Of a stretch of 64,000 nt of DNA, positions 35,831 through 46,996 are shown one piece after another. Numbering within the stretch: position 1 is the first letter of the stretch; the number at the start of each line of letters is the position of its first letter. The position numbers and the translations under genes are program-made. The notes beneath the pieces were generated by a model. The model was not told the origin of the DNA, did no database searches, and worked only from the letters and a program-made list of their open reading frames with translations. The DNA lies in NCBI GenBank assembly GCA_025716815.1, contig JAIXMN010000030.1, forward strand, positions 310,001 through 374,000, in the 5' to 3' direction. The stretch comes from Dichotomocladium elegans (lineage: Eukaryota > Mucoromycota > Mucoromycetes > Mucorales > Lichtheimiaceae).

Positions 35831-38103
35831 TTATTGACGGAAGGATGCATGCACCTCCTCCAAGGACTTGCCGGATGTCTGTCACCGAAAGGATGGTGAA
35901 TATCCAAATCAGCAAAACAACATATTTGGAGGGGGGGGAAATGACGCGCTTTACCTCTGGAACCATCTGGACAACCAGCACCCAAAAGAAAAGAGAGATG
36001 ACGGCATAGCCCCAAAAAGTGATGGCAGTCGAGAGCCCGTTGGCCAGGGAGAGAAAGGTCGATGCAACGACGAGGTTGCAGGTCCAGTTGACGGCAGTGG
36101 CAATGCCATTGCCCTTTCCGCGCGCGCGTGTGCTGAATAGTTCGCTTTGGATAAGCTATGGAATGGATTGAATGATTAGGTTTTATGCGCTGCGAGAATG
36201 ACCAAAGACACACAGACCCAAGGGGCATATCCGAGGCCGAGGGCATAACTCGCCACATAAATAAAGAGTGAGACCAGGAGACTGCCGGATATCCATCTGT
36301 CGCTGGGTTGGGCCGGACATCCCGTCGGGCTTCGATAAAGGTCGTCTTCGTGGCCTGCAACAAAGTCACAGGTGCCCCGCGAATCCATCCAGCCGCATCG
36401 TTCATCGAGGACACACCGTGCGCAGTTGGAGCCGTACAGATCGCATGTTTCCTGCCTAGGCATAAAGCCTTGAAGAGCAGCAAATGACCCTCCGAGCAAG
36501 AGGAGCCCGAGAGCCATGGTGAACATGGTGAAAATAAGCATCCTACGCCGCCCCACGCGATCAATGATCTTGATGGCAACAGCAGTAAAGGCCATGTTGG
36601 TCATGGCAACAATGATGGCCGCACTGGTTGAGTCGCTGTGGTCGCGAAAGCCTGCCATCTGCATTATCGTGGCTGCGTAGTACATGGCTGTGTTGAAGCC
36701 TGACAGTTGCTGTGCGGCTTGCAGCAAGCAGGCTGCACATAGGCTGGACAGATAAGTGGGATGCACACCAAAAAAGCCCCCCGGGGGAGAGGCATGAATT
36801 TGCTTACCAATAGCCAGAGGCTGGTAATTTTCCGAGTCGAGTAGCAATTCCCGAAAGGGAACGGTATCGTTCTCTTGTTTGATGTCCGTCTCAATAGCTC
36901 GAATTTCTCGCTCAATGAAGGCGTCCGAGACGGACTTGCCGTATATATTACGAAGGACGACTGACACTTGATCGGTCTCTCCCATTGCGATAAGTCGACG
37001 GGGCGATTCGGGTATGAATGGTAGCACTGAACCGGGCGAGGGGAGGAGGAAACTTCACGCGTCAGCAAACACACACACCCACGGAATGGAATAAATACTT
37101 GCTGAAACACTGGGCAATTGCAGGAAATGCAGCCAGGGCAAACATATATCTCCAGCCATGGGGAACATTGGCAAACAAAATATTAACAATATAGGCCACT
37201 ACCTGACCAAATGTGACCATGAGGGTATTGACGGTCGATAGCTGACCACGGAAATCCTTTGGTGAAATTTCACCTAGGCGCGTTCAGCGCTGTCAGTCAA
37301 ACCGCATGATTCCTGCAGCAGATGAGAAATACTTGCTTATGTACACTGGCACAATCATCGACGCGATGCCCACTCCGAGTCCAACGACAATCCGCCCAAT
37401 CATGAGGACCGTATAGCCTCCGGCGAACGTAAGCAGCCCTGCGCCAATGATGAAGATGATCGATGCTGCCGAGACAACGCACTTGTAAGCAAAACGGAAT
37501 AAGTCAAACGAACGAGTTTCCAGCGAGTTAAATTCCCACCCGCCCTTTGCCTTACCTTGCGCCCAACTCGATCGGCATACTAAGCGTTGGAGATCAACAG
37601 AGGGTGAAAGAGAGCACATTACTCGAAAAAAACGATGATGCATACACTAAGACCCTTCCCCCGGATCAATTACCATGCCTGCCAAGAGACCACCAAAGAT
37701 AGCGCCAAACGTCGTACCGCCCACCACCAGTTCTTTTTCGGTGATTGTCATGGTAAAGTCATCCTCGAGTGGCTGCAGCGCGCCCGAAATGACTGCGACG
37801 ATGGTTTGTCAGGCCACGATGGCAACAGGAGACACAATGCACACCCTTTCCCCCGGTTCTGGGGCTATACCTACCGCCTGTGTCATAACCAAACAGGAAT
37901 CCGCCCATACAGGTGCAGAAGACGAGGATGTACACGTAGCCTGTCAATTGCTCTGGTTCCTGAATGCGAGCAGGGAATAACGTGCTCGTTTCATCATTGG
38001 ATCCCATTGTCTCTGCAGCGGTGTCGCTAGCATCATACTGGGAATCTTCCTCCTGAGCAAGCGCTTCATAACTGGAGGCGCCAATGGGGTTTGCGAACAC
38101 CAT
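35831..38103 (-). CDS. MFS proton/myo-inositol symporter, HMIT-type
   Basis: Eight exons, 581 residues. Introns: 37793-37874, 37580-37673, 37482-37555, 37274-37336 (GC-AG), 37027-37102 (GC-AG), 36156-36217 and 35879-35954; the sum is in frame. The third exon is only 24 nt (37556-37579) and encodes the loop 2-3 signature YADRVGRK. Other sugar-porter motifs are FGYDTGVISGAL, PESPRRL, AQQLSGFNTAMYY, DRVGRRR and PETSGKSLEE. A long extracellular loop with six cysteines (CDLYGSNCARC, CGWMDSRGTC) resembles the Cys-rich loop of HMIT transporters. The N-terminal tail is acidic. It most likely imports inositol with protons at the plasma membrane. A GTAAGC site near 36,818 is left unspliced because removing it breaks the frame. 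Confidence 0.87.
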
Positions 38104-38326
38104 TCTTTTTTGGGGGGGCACTGACTGCAAAAGAAATGGATAAAAATGACCAGAAACCGGAATATCTTTTGGGGGGTGGTGGATTCATGCCATTTGTTGA
38201 ATCTATCGCATGAATCATCAGCCACAAAGGTTCCCCCCATCGGGTTACGTGTATATTGACCTGTTGACTACGGCATATTTATTTTTGAAATTAAAGTACA
38301 AGTCAACGCTACACGATGATGGGCCC

Positions 38327-39265
38327 TCACCACTTGCTGTACGGCAAGAACTTGCCATCCAGGGTGATCTTGACGCGATCGCCCTTGGGATTCTCGACCT
38401 ATATACATGTATTCATTTTCGATACAACTGTTGTGTGTGCCTGATGGAGGTTTGTCACATACCTTCTCGACAGTTGCGTTGAAGTCGATAGCGGACATGA
38501 TGCCATCACCAAACTAAAGGAAAGAAACCGCGGGTCCTGCAGTCAGTTGAGAGAGGATAAAGGCGGGTGGGTTCATGACACATGCCTTCTCATGGATCAC
38601 TGCCTTTAGCGGATACCCATAGACCTGGAGAATTTCATAGAAGCGGTAGAGAAGAGGATCCGTAGGAGGAACAGAGATTAAACTAACAAGATTTGTCCGA
38701 TTACTTCATATCCCCTTCCCCCGCCATCGTATCTGATAACACACCCTCCTCGGTCAGGAAAATAGTGGGCACCAAGCTCATCTTTCAAGTGAGACGCGGG
38801 CAAGTTGAGCACCTCTGCTAATTTCTCAATCTCTCCCCTCGTGGGTTTAGCCTAAAAGAGCAACAGATATCTTTTTTCGTTCACTTTCCACAGAAGTAAA
38901 ATCGGTGGGCGGGGAAAGGAGTGGGTGGCCGTTCTTTCACCTTACCTGGCCGTAGAAAATAGAAGCCACGTAAACTTCATCGCGCCCAATCGTTTTACCA
39001 ATCTGCTCAAAGCTGCTTGTTGCATGTTTTTCATGTTTTCATTCCAACAATAGAAGAAACGAACGTTGAGTCGTACTCTTCTTTTGCATCGCGTTTGACA
39101 ACGTAAGGATCATACTTATTTACCTTAGTTTGTACTGAGCCTTCGCCTTGAACATGCGGTTGTGAAGTGCAGACAATTTCGGGTTTTCCTATGAATGGAA
39201 TCAACAAGAGAGCACGGCATTTTCCGCTCCCCATTGCACCACGATGCTTGTACACATACAGCCAT
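38327..39265 (-). CDS. CYN1: cyanase (cyanate hydratase)
   Basis: Seven exons, 154 residues. Introns: 39189-39259, 39013-39123, 38852-38945, 38683-38744, 38514-38585 (GC-AG) and 38399-38462; the sum is in frame. The first coding exon is only ATGGCT. The N-terminal half is a helix-turn-helix-like bundle ([20 protein letters not shown]). The C-terminal catalytic domain is [26 protein letters not shown] and [18 protein letters not shown]. The catalytic triad known from E. coli cyanase is present as Arg95, Glu98 and Ser121. The enzyme converts cyanate and bicarbonate to ammonia and CO2, detoxifying cyanate as a homodecamer. It lies 67 bp downstream of the FAHD1-like gene, on the same strand. Confidence 0.95.
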
Positions 39266-39332
39266 GAAGAGATGGGATGAGGAGATAAAAAAGAAGTCGG
39301 AGATTTTTTTATTATGTGTGCATAAACCAATT

Positions 39333-39949
39333 TTATGCCTTGAAGAGTCCATTCCGCGCAGTAACCGAGTACTTCACGTTCATAATGTCGCTTGGAGACG
39401 TGACAGGTTTCAGACCAGCAGTGATTACATCACCCGGGCGGATGGGACCAACACCACTTGGGGTGCCTGTCAGCAAGACATCACCCGTCTCAAGCTTCAT
39501 GATGGAAGAGACATAGGAGAGCAACATAGGAATGCTATAAAAACAGCAACCAAAGATCGGTAAAGAGAACAATGGTACATATATGTTTATATATACATAC
39601 CTGAAGATCATATCCTTCGTATTGCCATTTTGCCGGAAAGCGTCGTTCACCTAAGCGAGAATAGGAGGTTGGTCAATGCTTCTTAACATACTTTTTGACA
39701 ACATTTATTCCAGCTGGGTGCTTCGAACCTTGAGCCACAAGTCCACGTTGCTTGGGTCGGGGATGCTCTCCTTGGGAATAAATTCACTAATCGAAGCACA
39801 CATTAGCGTTTCCTTGTCCCACCCCTCGTCTCCTCTATGACCATGCAAAACCTGATGGGCGTAAACGTGTCAAAGCCCTTGGATGCGCTCCATGGAAGGC
39901 CCTTGGTCTTGGCTTCGTTCTAATCCTCGCGTTTGTCAATCCCATTAAT

Positions 39950-39991
<42 letters not shown>

Positions 39992-40586
39992 CTCTTTCTC
40001 TCTTTTCCTTCTCCCCCCCAGAAAGTACCTGCAGATTTCTAGCCGTCATATCGATGGCAAGAGCATAGCCTATATTATTACAATTACTTGACCGCTCCAT
40101 AAATCTCTTTTCCTTTCTCTCACGCACGCACACACACACACTCTTCTCTTTCCTCCTTCGATGCTGCACTTTCTTACCTGCCACATAATCCATCGCCTCT
40201 GAAGGTCGGTAATCGCGTCCATCCTTGCCAATGACAACAGCCAATTCGACTGCATTGACGCATTAAGTTTCCTCTTTTGTTTCACTCCTCATACCCATTC
40301 ACCTTCGTGATGCACCTCGCAACCCGTGGGGATCTCGACCGCGCCGCCATTGGCGAGATAGGATGAAGTAGGCTTCAAGAAAAAGAAGGGTGACTTGGGA
40401 ACAGCATTACCCAATTCTTTAGCGTGCTCGCTGACGAGATTGGGGGGGGTGGGTAGAGAATTGTTCAAGGTGAGCGTGGCTATTCTTCCTCGCCTTCATC
40501 TCGACGAAAAACCCGCACACATACCTAAAGTTGCGACCAATGGCAACAATTTTGCGGCCGGTTGTCAAAAAGTTTCTGGCAGACAT
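39333..40586 (-). CDS. FAH-family hydrolase, FAHD1-like (acylpyruvase / oxaloacetate decarboxylase)
   Basis: Eight exons, 226 residues. Introns: 40431-40524, 40250-40302, 40070-40177, 39920-40028, 39787-39851, 39651-39728 and 39535-39600; the sum is in frame. The metal-binding residues of the family are visible: Glu63 and Glu65 in HHEVELA (created by splicing) and Asp94 in ALAIDMTARN. Other family blocks are IGRNFSEHAKELGN, KGFDTFTPI and DVLLTGTPSGVGPI. The length equals that of FAHD1 proteins, mitochondrial enzymes that cleave acylpyruvates or decarboxylate oxaloacetate. The N-terminus RNFLTTGRKIVAIGRNF could be a weak mitochondrial targeting signal. Intron 39920-40028 holds a CA/TA microsatellite. 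Confidence 0.9.
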
Positions 40587-40961
40587 GGGAGAATAGAAGA
40601 AAGCCTTAGAGTGAGTTTTCACGTGTGTCTGTCAAGTCACGTTTTATTCCGTATATATGATCTGGGGGTAGGGGTGGGGGAATCCCTCCCGGCAAAGTTT
40701 GTGCCAGGACAACAAAAATTACCACCCTCCCTCCCCCAAAACAACCACGTAATTTCCAAGTTGCTTCACATGTGGATTTCTGTCTGACAACTGTAACCAC
40801 GCCCATCCAATGCTATGGTAAAAACCAAGATATACGCCGCATTGATGCGCAATTGTATAAAGTGCCAGGGAAGGGTGCGAAAAATATGCTAGCTTTTGAA
40901 GGCATAACAGTCAGGGTAGCTCGGTGGATAGTCTAAATTCTTGTTTTCAAATTCAGGAACA
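40587..40961. other. intergenic
   Basis: Upstream region of the FAHD1-like gene and 3' region of the cullin gene. A G-rich run (near 40,668-40,682) lies on the plus strand. No gene is seen. Confidence 0.35.
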
Positions 40962-43900
40962 CTATGGGATATAGACATATTCATTTTCTGCGGCTCGCCA
41001 TTCGATCATTCCTCTGTAGAACTGGCCATGAGTACATAAAATGGCGTCAAGTATTGTGTATACTGCTCACCTCGTAATAAGCGACTTAATACTTCTTTCC
41101 AAATCATCAGGCTATGGAAAAGTCCGTTATTAATACTGTTGGCATATCCAGCTTCATTATCTCATGTACATTTATATGCACAAGCCTTTCCGTTACTGCA
41201 TCATTGAGCTCGTGGTATGAAGCCTTCGTTTTGCTCTTCATTACCCGTATTATAGCAGCATCGACCTATTTATACATGAATTTTAATGTCAGTGATGGGA
41301 CATCAACATTGAAAGGGCCGGAGTAATCCATTCGTTTACTTGATAGGATCGGCTAGAAGCATGCCGCGCTTTGGTTTCTTGCAGTGGGATTTCACGGTCT
41401 GTATCATATCTCACGAATCTGCTGTAAAGGTCCAAGCTATCTTGGATCAACAATTTGGTATTGTATGTGAATATATCGGCCGCATCAATGAAATTGGGAT
41501 CAGGAGTGTCTTTGAGCAGCAGACTTTTGCCCATGTCGCATGACAGTGTCCAAAGCGTTCGCTTGAGATTCTTTTCATCTAAGCGTTATATAAGTTCCAG
41601 ATCATAACTCGATATATATGTTCTTTATTACTTGCCAATATTCGTCGCCGCTGCGATTTCGTCATATGCCCAGTTCTGTTTCTCGTACGAATTAAACAGC
41701 ATCAGGACAAGCGTTTGCAGCACGTTAGCAATGATTTCAATACCACCTCTTGGTAAATGGGCTTCGATGCGACAGACACTCAAAGGATGAGCCCATCGGA
41801 GCGACTTTCCCCTGTTACACCTCTTGAAGAATTCTTCATAGCGACGGTGATAATCTCGAATCTGTACCATTGTTATTGTCGTCGATATGCATATGAAAGT
41901 GTCACTTTCGAGGCCTACCTCCTCTGGCAATAGCAAATTGCTTGAGGTCGGAAACGACCATGCTTGCTGCGATACAGTCACCACAGTGAATGAAAAATCT
42001 GAAGATGGAGCTTGCGAGCACTATGTTTTTCTTTAGAAATGGTTTTATGAAGGAAACAAGACTTACATTGAATTCCGCATTTATGTTTTGTGACATTTCA
42101 TAGTCGTCGATGATTTTTTGCAGATTGGCGGTGTAATCAGAGCCGCATGCTATCGTATCCGCGTGAGTAATCATCTGGATTTTGCATCTTTGCGTTAGCG
42201 TATACATACCATGCTGGAGTTTGGTTAGCATCTTTTTCTCTGATTCTACTTGACTTGTATTCAGCATAAGTCTGGTCATTAACATGCGCTCATAGATAGT
42301 CTCGAATGTCGCTTTTCCTGTAGTGATAGGGGATCAATAACATTAAAACACAATACATCTATATTCGAACGCCAACCTTTAAGCGACCGGAATACGAGCA
42401 TGGTATCTTCAAACGCGCGCTCAAGTTTTAGAATGTCCTTATGCAAGGGTCAGTGATGGATGTTTTAACATATCAAGCCTACATTGATCCGATTTTACTT
42501 ACAGAATTTTTCTTCAACGACTGGAGTTTACCATCTATGTAGGTAGCGATGGCAATAGCAAACGCAGAATCACGCGATTGAACGATGGACTCGAATGTGG
42601 TTGAAAGTGCTCTCATGAAAGAAAGTTCTTTGTTGAACCCTTCGACGACGATGCGCTCAAGCTTGTTTTTAAACTTGAACAGAAACTTGACATTTTTCAT
42701 GTCCTTGTTGTACTGGTTCAACTTCTCGGCACTTCTAGACTGATAAATGCTGTTTGGTGATCCTGCTTCATAGGCACTTTTAAATAATTCACCTTGATGT
42801 AGTTCACAAAATGCTCTCGGAGTTGTGGGGTATACTGTGATTCTGTTGCGTTATAAAGAATCCGGATTATCTTCATGTCGTTGGAATCGATCAGCTGTGG
42901 CAACCCTACGTAAGGACATCCGGCGTCAGTAAATTCGGGGATGTCATCTCAATAACGATACTACCTCTTTCCAAGATCAATGTCATGCGTTCTCCTATAT
43001 AGGTTTTAATGGCGATAGTACCCATTGCTGTCCTGGTTGCATGCGGGATAAATGGCATTTGGTGTTCTTCAAAAAATTGCCGCCGTTGTGCATAAAGCAA
43101 ATATTCTTGAATGGTCAGCTTTTCGAAAAGACGGGCCGCGTCTTTTTGGTAATAACTTTCGGTATCTTGGAGGAGCCTCGGCTCAAAGTCGGAAGAATAT
43201 ATACAAACTTCTTGAACGAGACCGATTGCCGATTCTATCAGATCATTATCGACAATGCGACTTTTCCTGCAAAAGAGATGCTTGAGTTCTATTATGTCTG
43301 AACCGCCTTTTCTACCTTTTACATACCGATTCAATCGGATAAGATATATCAAATTAACGATAAGGCGTTCTTTTATCAGAGGTTCCTGGATGATGTGCTC
43401 GCCAAAAAGGTGTGAACCGAGATTGCTTTTTTTTTAAAAAAAATATATATATATATGCTGTCGTCAGCACTGTCAGGAGAGCATCTCCTCCCTTCAACGG
43501 AGATATCCGTATTCATAAGCGTACTTGCCTTATGGACCGGTAAGATGTGTTTCTCAATGCATACCGGCGGTCAAGTTCAATGAATACTTCGCTAATCCGA
43601 GCCTGTATGTGTGAATCGATTAGAGTTCGGTACGTAGTGACAGATCGCGTGCGACTTTATTACTATGTGGTCGCAGGTTGAACGCCAGGACTTCAGCAAA
43701 TAATCCAAGAAATTGTCGTTTGACGACGCCATACTGGTTGTTAACTGATGCGATAAGTCAACTTGGTTGGTTATTAACCTTAGTATTCTCATTACTTGAC
43801 CAAAAAAGATCGCATATCAACGAAATAGACGACAAGCTCGTCGTAGAGGTGATTATACAGTTCAGCGCCTTCGCCAACGCAACAAAGATTAGAACAAGCC

Positions 43901-44399
43901 TAAGCAATTCAACAGATAAGCTATGTCTATAACCCCGCTGCTAACATAGTCTGCCGATCGATCCCACGCGTCTGATCCACTGCCCATCCCACAAAGGAAT
44001 ACCTCGTACAAGGTTTGAAAACTGATCTGTGGAGCGTTGACATTACGGAAAATCGAAGATATCAACAATCGATAGTTCTCCCATGTAGCATCAAGATAGT
44101 CAGAAGACGAGATATCAGACGAACTGTCGCCTATATATTACAAATCCACCATCATTGGGCCCAGAAGATAGGACTTTTAGTGCTGTTGCGGGCTGTCCGC
44201 AGTGGGAATAAGCAAAGGTGTCACCTTTAAAATATTTGACGAACAGACGAGGAACGTCTGGCGGTGACTTTGCCAGTTTTGATACAAAGCCTCTGACGGA
44301 ATCTGCCTCCCGAATGGTTCTTCAGCAAATGCACATTGGGTGAAGGAAAAAAAAAAAGGTAGCGTCAGCGCCAATGAGCTTACTGTTTGACTGTTGCAT
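40962..44399 (-). CDS. cullin, ubiquitin-ligase scaffold
   Basis: A many-exon gene ending in a typical cullin C-terminus. The neddylation site exon (41182-41265) reads VDAAIIRVMKSKTKAS, with the acceptor Lys in IxRxMK. It is followed by DDLERSIKSLITR and the winged-helix end GMIEWRAAENEYVYIP. The cullin-homology region is LRWAHPLSVCRIEAHLPRG and VLQTLVLMLFNSYEKQNW. The N-terminal stalk has typical helices, for example TWENYRLLISSIFRNVN and SFQTLYE. Confirmed 3' introns: 41014-41070, 41112-41181, 41579-41635 (GC-AG). Exons upstream of 42,300 were identified by content but not all boundaries fixed; ATG 44399 (MQQSN) is the best start. The subtype (Cul3 or Cul4) is not decided. Cullins carry RING-box proteins and substrate adaptors. 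Confidence 0.85.
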
Positions 44400-44504
44400 T
44401 TCAAGAAAAAGGTGTAAAGGGAATGAAGACGAGAACAGGGTTCCTGTTCCGACAGAAAGACAAAGTGCTTGACTGAATTGGAAGGTCACCGGGACTGCGA
44501 ATCG

Positions 44505-44603
44505 CTATGACAGTGCCCACTCAATACAAAACACATACACAACAAGCACAAGACCTACAACCCAAAGCACGGTCCATCGCAAACCACGCGTTTCCTCGCT
44601 CAT
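44505..44603 (-). CDS. possible 32-residue membrane micropeptide or upstream ORF of cullin
   Basis: A short complete frame from ATG 44603 to TAG 44505-44507. It has a charged N-terminus (MSEETRGLR) and one strong hydrophobic helix (WTVLWVVGLVLVVYVFCIEW). It lies about 105 bp upstream of the proposed cullin start on the same strand, so it could be an upstream ORF in that transcript or an independent tiny gene. The clean charged-then-helix layout is more than expected by chance, but there is no family match. Confidence 0.3.
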   Translation of the reverse strand: MSEETRGLRWTVLWVVGLVLVVYVFCIEWALS

Positions 44604-44728
44604 TGTTTTCCAAGCCGACAATAGCTGATAATGGATAATATCATAGCCTAGATATCTGACAAAACTCAAGGAGCAATTTTTTCTATTGTTAAAAAAACAA
44701 GGCTTTTTTATTCCAGGAAAACAGAAGT

Positions 44729-45136
44729 TTACTTCTGGTACGAGAAGACGTTCTTGAGGTCTATATAGGATATGGATACTTTAGCATTACTGCATTCGAT
44801 TGGGCGGGTTTCGTTAGTCACTTACAGCCATCCTCAGTAGCAAGACGGTTGATGCTGTCGTCAGCCTCAGCCTCGCGACGGACGAAACCGCAGAGAGCAT
44901 AGGTGGCAAAGGAGCCGGTGTAGCGACCCTCGGCGTTGACATCACCAACGTTCAACTGAATGGAGGCGTGGTCCTTGGCGGTGATGAGGCGGTTAGTGGC
45001 AGAGCTAATCGGTGCAGAGAAAGGTCGGCACAATTTCAGCATGGGAGGTTTTTTGCAGAGTGTCTTCTAAATTGCTCAAGACTAACCACTTGCGGGGGAT
45101 GTACAGATCAACGACTTGGCCGTCAGAGTTTTCCAT
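44729..45136 (-). CDS. RPS21: 40S ribosomal protein S21 (eS21)
   Basis: Three exons, 86 residues; introns 45005-45086 and 44761-44825, in frame. The protein begins [20 protein letters not shown], contains [15 protein letters not shown] and [11 protein letters not shown], and ends [12 protein letters not shown], matching eS21 throughout. The last exon is only 32 nt. Without it the frame would stop at DGCK, so the second intron is needed for the conserved C-terminus. eS21 is a surface protein of the small ribosomal subunit needed for late 40S maturation. Confidence 0.96.
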
Positions 45137-45916
45137 TATGGCAGAGAGAGAGGGGGAAAAAAATCTTGACCTCTCTTGGACCAAGTCAAAATTTGCAAAT
45201 CGTCCCCTTTCTTCTAAGCCACCAACTCTTACCTGACCAATCAAGACCGTCTTCATGTCCCCAGTTCGCCCCCGTCTGAACGATGCGGAAGTCCGTTTCT
45301 TCTATTTCGATCGATACTCTCTGGCCCTGGGCGTCTATGTTTTATTTGCATGGATGTCGACTGTTTGAAAGCCAAGAGGATCTGCTCAGAATAAGCTGAT
45401 CCCAGCCTCGAATATGTAAGCGAAGCAGCAGCAGCAGCAGGTGAAGAAAAGCCAATCCATGTCAAGTTAGCTGCACGGTATTTGAAAAAAGCGGATTGCT
45501 TGCCGTCCAAGTATGAGCACGAGCACGATGGCTGCGGTTGAGATTGTTCTCCTATTGCGAATATAGCGTATAATCCGATAGTGCTGGTAATATGCGCGAC
45601 AACCATGTATCTGTTTCCAGTATGGGATGTCAACGCACAAGTGAAATGTCAAGCCTCTGCGTCTATTATGGACGATGATGGTAGGCAGATACAATCAGCA
45701 TTCGGTTTACCCGGTCGACTCGATCAGACTCACCGTCTGCGGGTGGTGGGAAGAGCAGCGCCATTGCTAAATTTAAAGCTACAAAAATCTAGCCTTGGAG
45801 GGAATGTTTTTATCCCTTCATGGTCCTACCCTATGAGCGAAGTAATTGATCAACATATCGGACACTGTACCGAGATCATTCAGCCATCTCACAGCTAGGT
45901 TTACCGTAATCATATA
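45137..45916. other. unassigned stretch with medium open frames
   Basis: Upstream of RPS21. A minus-strand frame at 45,253-45,620 (for example LVLIL- and AAAAAS-containing, ending GGELGT) and an overlapping plus-strand frame (45,581-45,898) are both open, but neither shows a domain. Candidate splice sites around 45,640-45,735 (GTGAGT donor after MALLFPPPAD) hint at a minus-strand gene that I could not complete. Confidence 0.3.
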
Positions 45917-45942
45917 TAGTGGCCACCCGTTTATAGTGATAC
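45917..45942. repeat. solo half of the TA-MITE terminal repeat
   Basis: ATAGTGGCCACCCGTTTATA and the following six bases match the terminal inverted repeat of the element at 46,819-46,994 with a few changes (family form CAGTGGCCGCCCGTTATAGT). No partner repeat is near, so it looks like a truncated or decayed copy. Confidence 0.5.
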
Positions 45943-45989
45943 ATTTATGACGATCATTATGAACTCCCCTCTCTCTTATATGGTTTCTG

Positions 45990-46733
45990 TTTGGCGCCAG
46001 CAATTTTCTCACAAGACTGTGGATGGAAGTATCCTCATGAATTCAATTAGACTTATTTCAGGAATCATGCCAATGCTCGCTATGGCCACATAGATTTTCT
46101 CGGCTTGCTCCAATACGGAGCTGTAAAGTTCAACAACTCCCTGCTGATACAAGACATTCGATGCTTCCAATTTATGTACTGCTGGCTTAGCTTTGTAGCA
46201 AAGCTTGGAGCTGCTCATAATTGCTAACCGCGGCCCATGTCCTTACCTTCTTTAGGTTTTTCTCTAGGTTAGGAGCTTTTTCATGCTGAATCAAGCATGA
46301 AATTATATGAATGAACAAAAGATGCAGCAAAACAAGCTCGTCGCTTAGTGGCTCTGTTTCGCACAACTATGCGGACATTCACAATCCCATTAGAGTGATA
46401 GCATTTGGCTGGAAGTAGAAGGTGTCCATATAACGGATGGATATGGACAGGTTCATATCGTTGATGAAGTCATGTGTTCGCTTAATAGATCATCTATTTC
46501 ACGTCTACGTGGTCCGTTATGTAGCCTGATCCAGGTATGTCACAATTCAGAAAATAAATGGCAAGATTCAAATTGAATACACAATATGCACTGAGCAAGA
46601 CAAGGTCAGATTCTCCATCGATGGTTACCAAAGTAGCCAAGTGTAAATGAATATCCCATATCACGACATCCACTTACCAGAGCAGTCGGTACATAGCGTT
46701 TGTCTTCTTTTCGTCGTTTTTAGTATCAACCAT
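45990..46733 (-). CDS. possible spliced gene, unrecognised
   Basis: The minus strand reads MVDTKNDEKKTNAMYRLL from ATG 46733 to a GTAAGT donor at 46677. Helix-like exons follow downstream: AYCVFNLNLAIYFL near 46,550-46,590, LSDELVLLHLLFIH near 46,310-46,360, HEKAPNLEKNLKK before a GTAAGG donor near 46,247, and VELYSSVLEQAEKIYVAIAS near 46,075-46,130. The donors and helical content suggest a real small gene, but I could not fix a continuous frame and know no matching family. It may also be a pseudogene. Confidence 0.35.
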
Positions 46734-46818
46734 TACGTAGCAGGGGGCTATTCAATAGAAATCATGACGGCTTGTCTATAGGCCTTCACTGCTCAAAGGT
46801 ATCCATATAGGTGTTGTA

Positions 46819-46994
46819 CAGTGGCCGCCCGTTATAGTGATATTCGTTGTAATGATAATTCGTTATAACGATACACTTTATAAATACCAAAATTGCCAGG
46901 TAGGGCTTATTCCAATTCGTTATAGTGATAATTCGTTATATAGTGATGGGATTTCCTGGAACCGAGGGTATCACTATAACGGGCGGCCACTGTA
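46819..46994. mobile_element. 176-bp MITE with 24-bp perfect TIRs and TA target duplication
   Basis: The ends 46819-46842 and 46971-46994 are perfect inverted repeats starting CAGTGGCCGCCCGTTATAGT. The element is flanked on both sides by TA (46817-46818 and 46995-46996), the target site duplicated by Tc1/mariner/pogo-type transposases. The interior is AT-rich and contains further copies of ATTCGTTATAGTGAT-like units, but no coding frame. It is therefore a non-autonomous element that needed a transposase supplied in trans. Confidence 0.9.
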
Positions 46995-46996
46995 TT

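Noticed and set aside
36760..36823. Intron in the inositol transporter (GTAAGC donor, CCAG acceptor)
   Set aside because: Its 64-nt length would shift the frame, while reading through keeps the transporter intact.
40900..40960. Possible tRNA (AGCTCGGTGGATAGTC-like)
   Set aside because: No acceptor stem, no T-loop consensus and no cloverleaf could be drawn.
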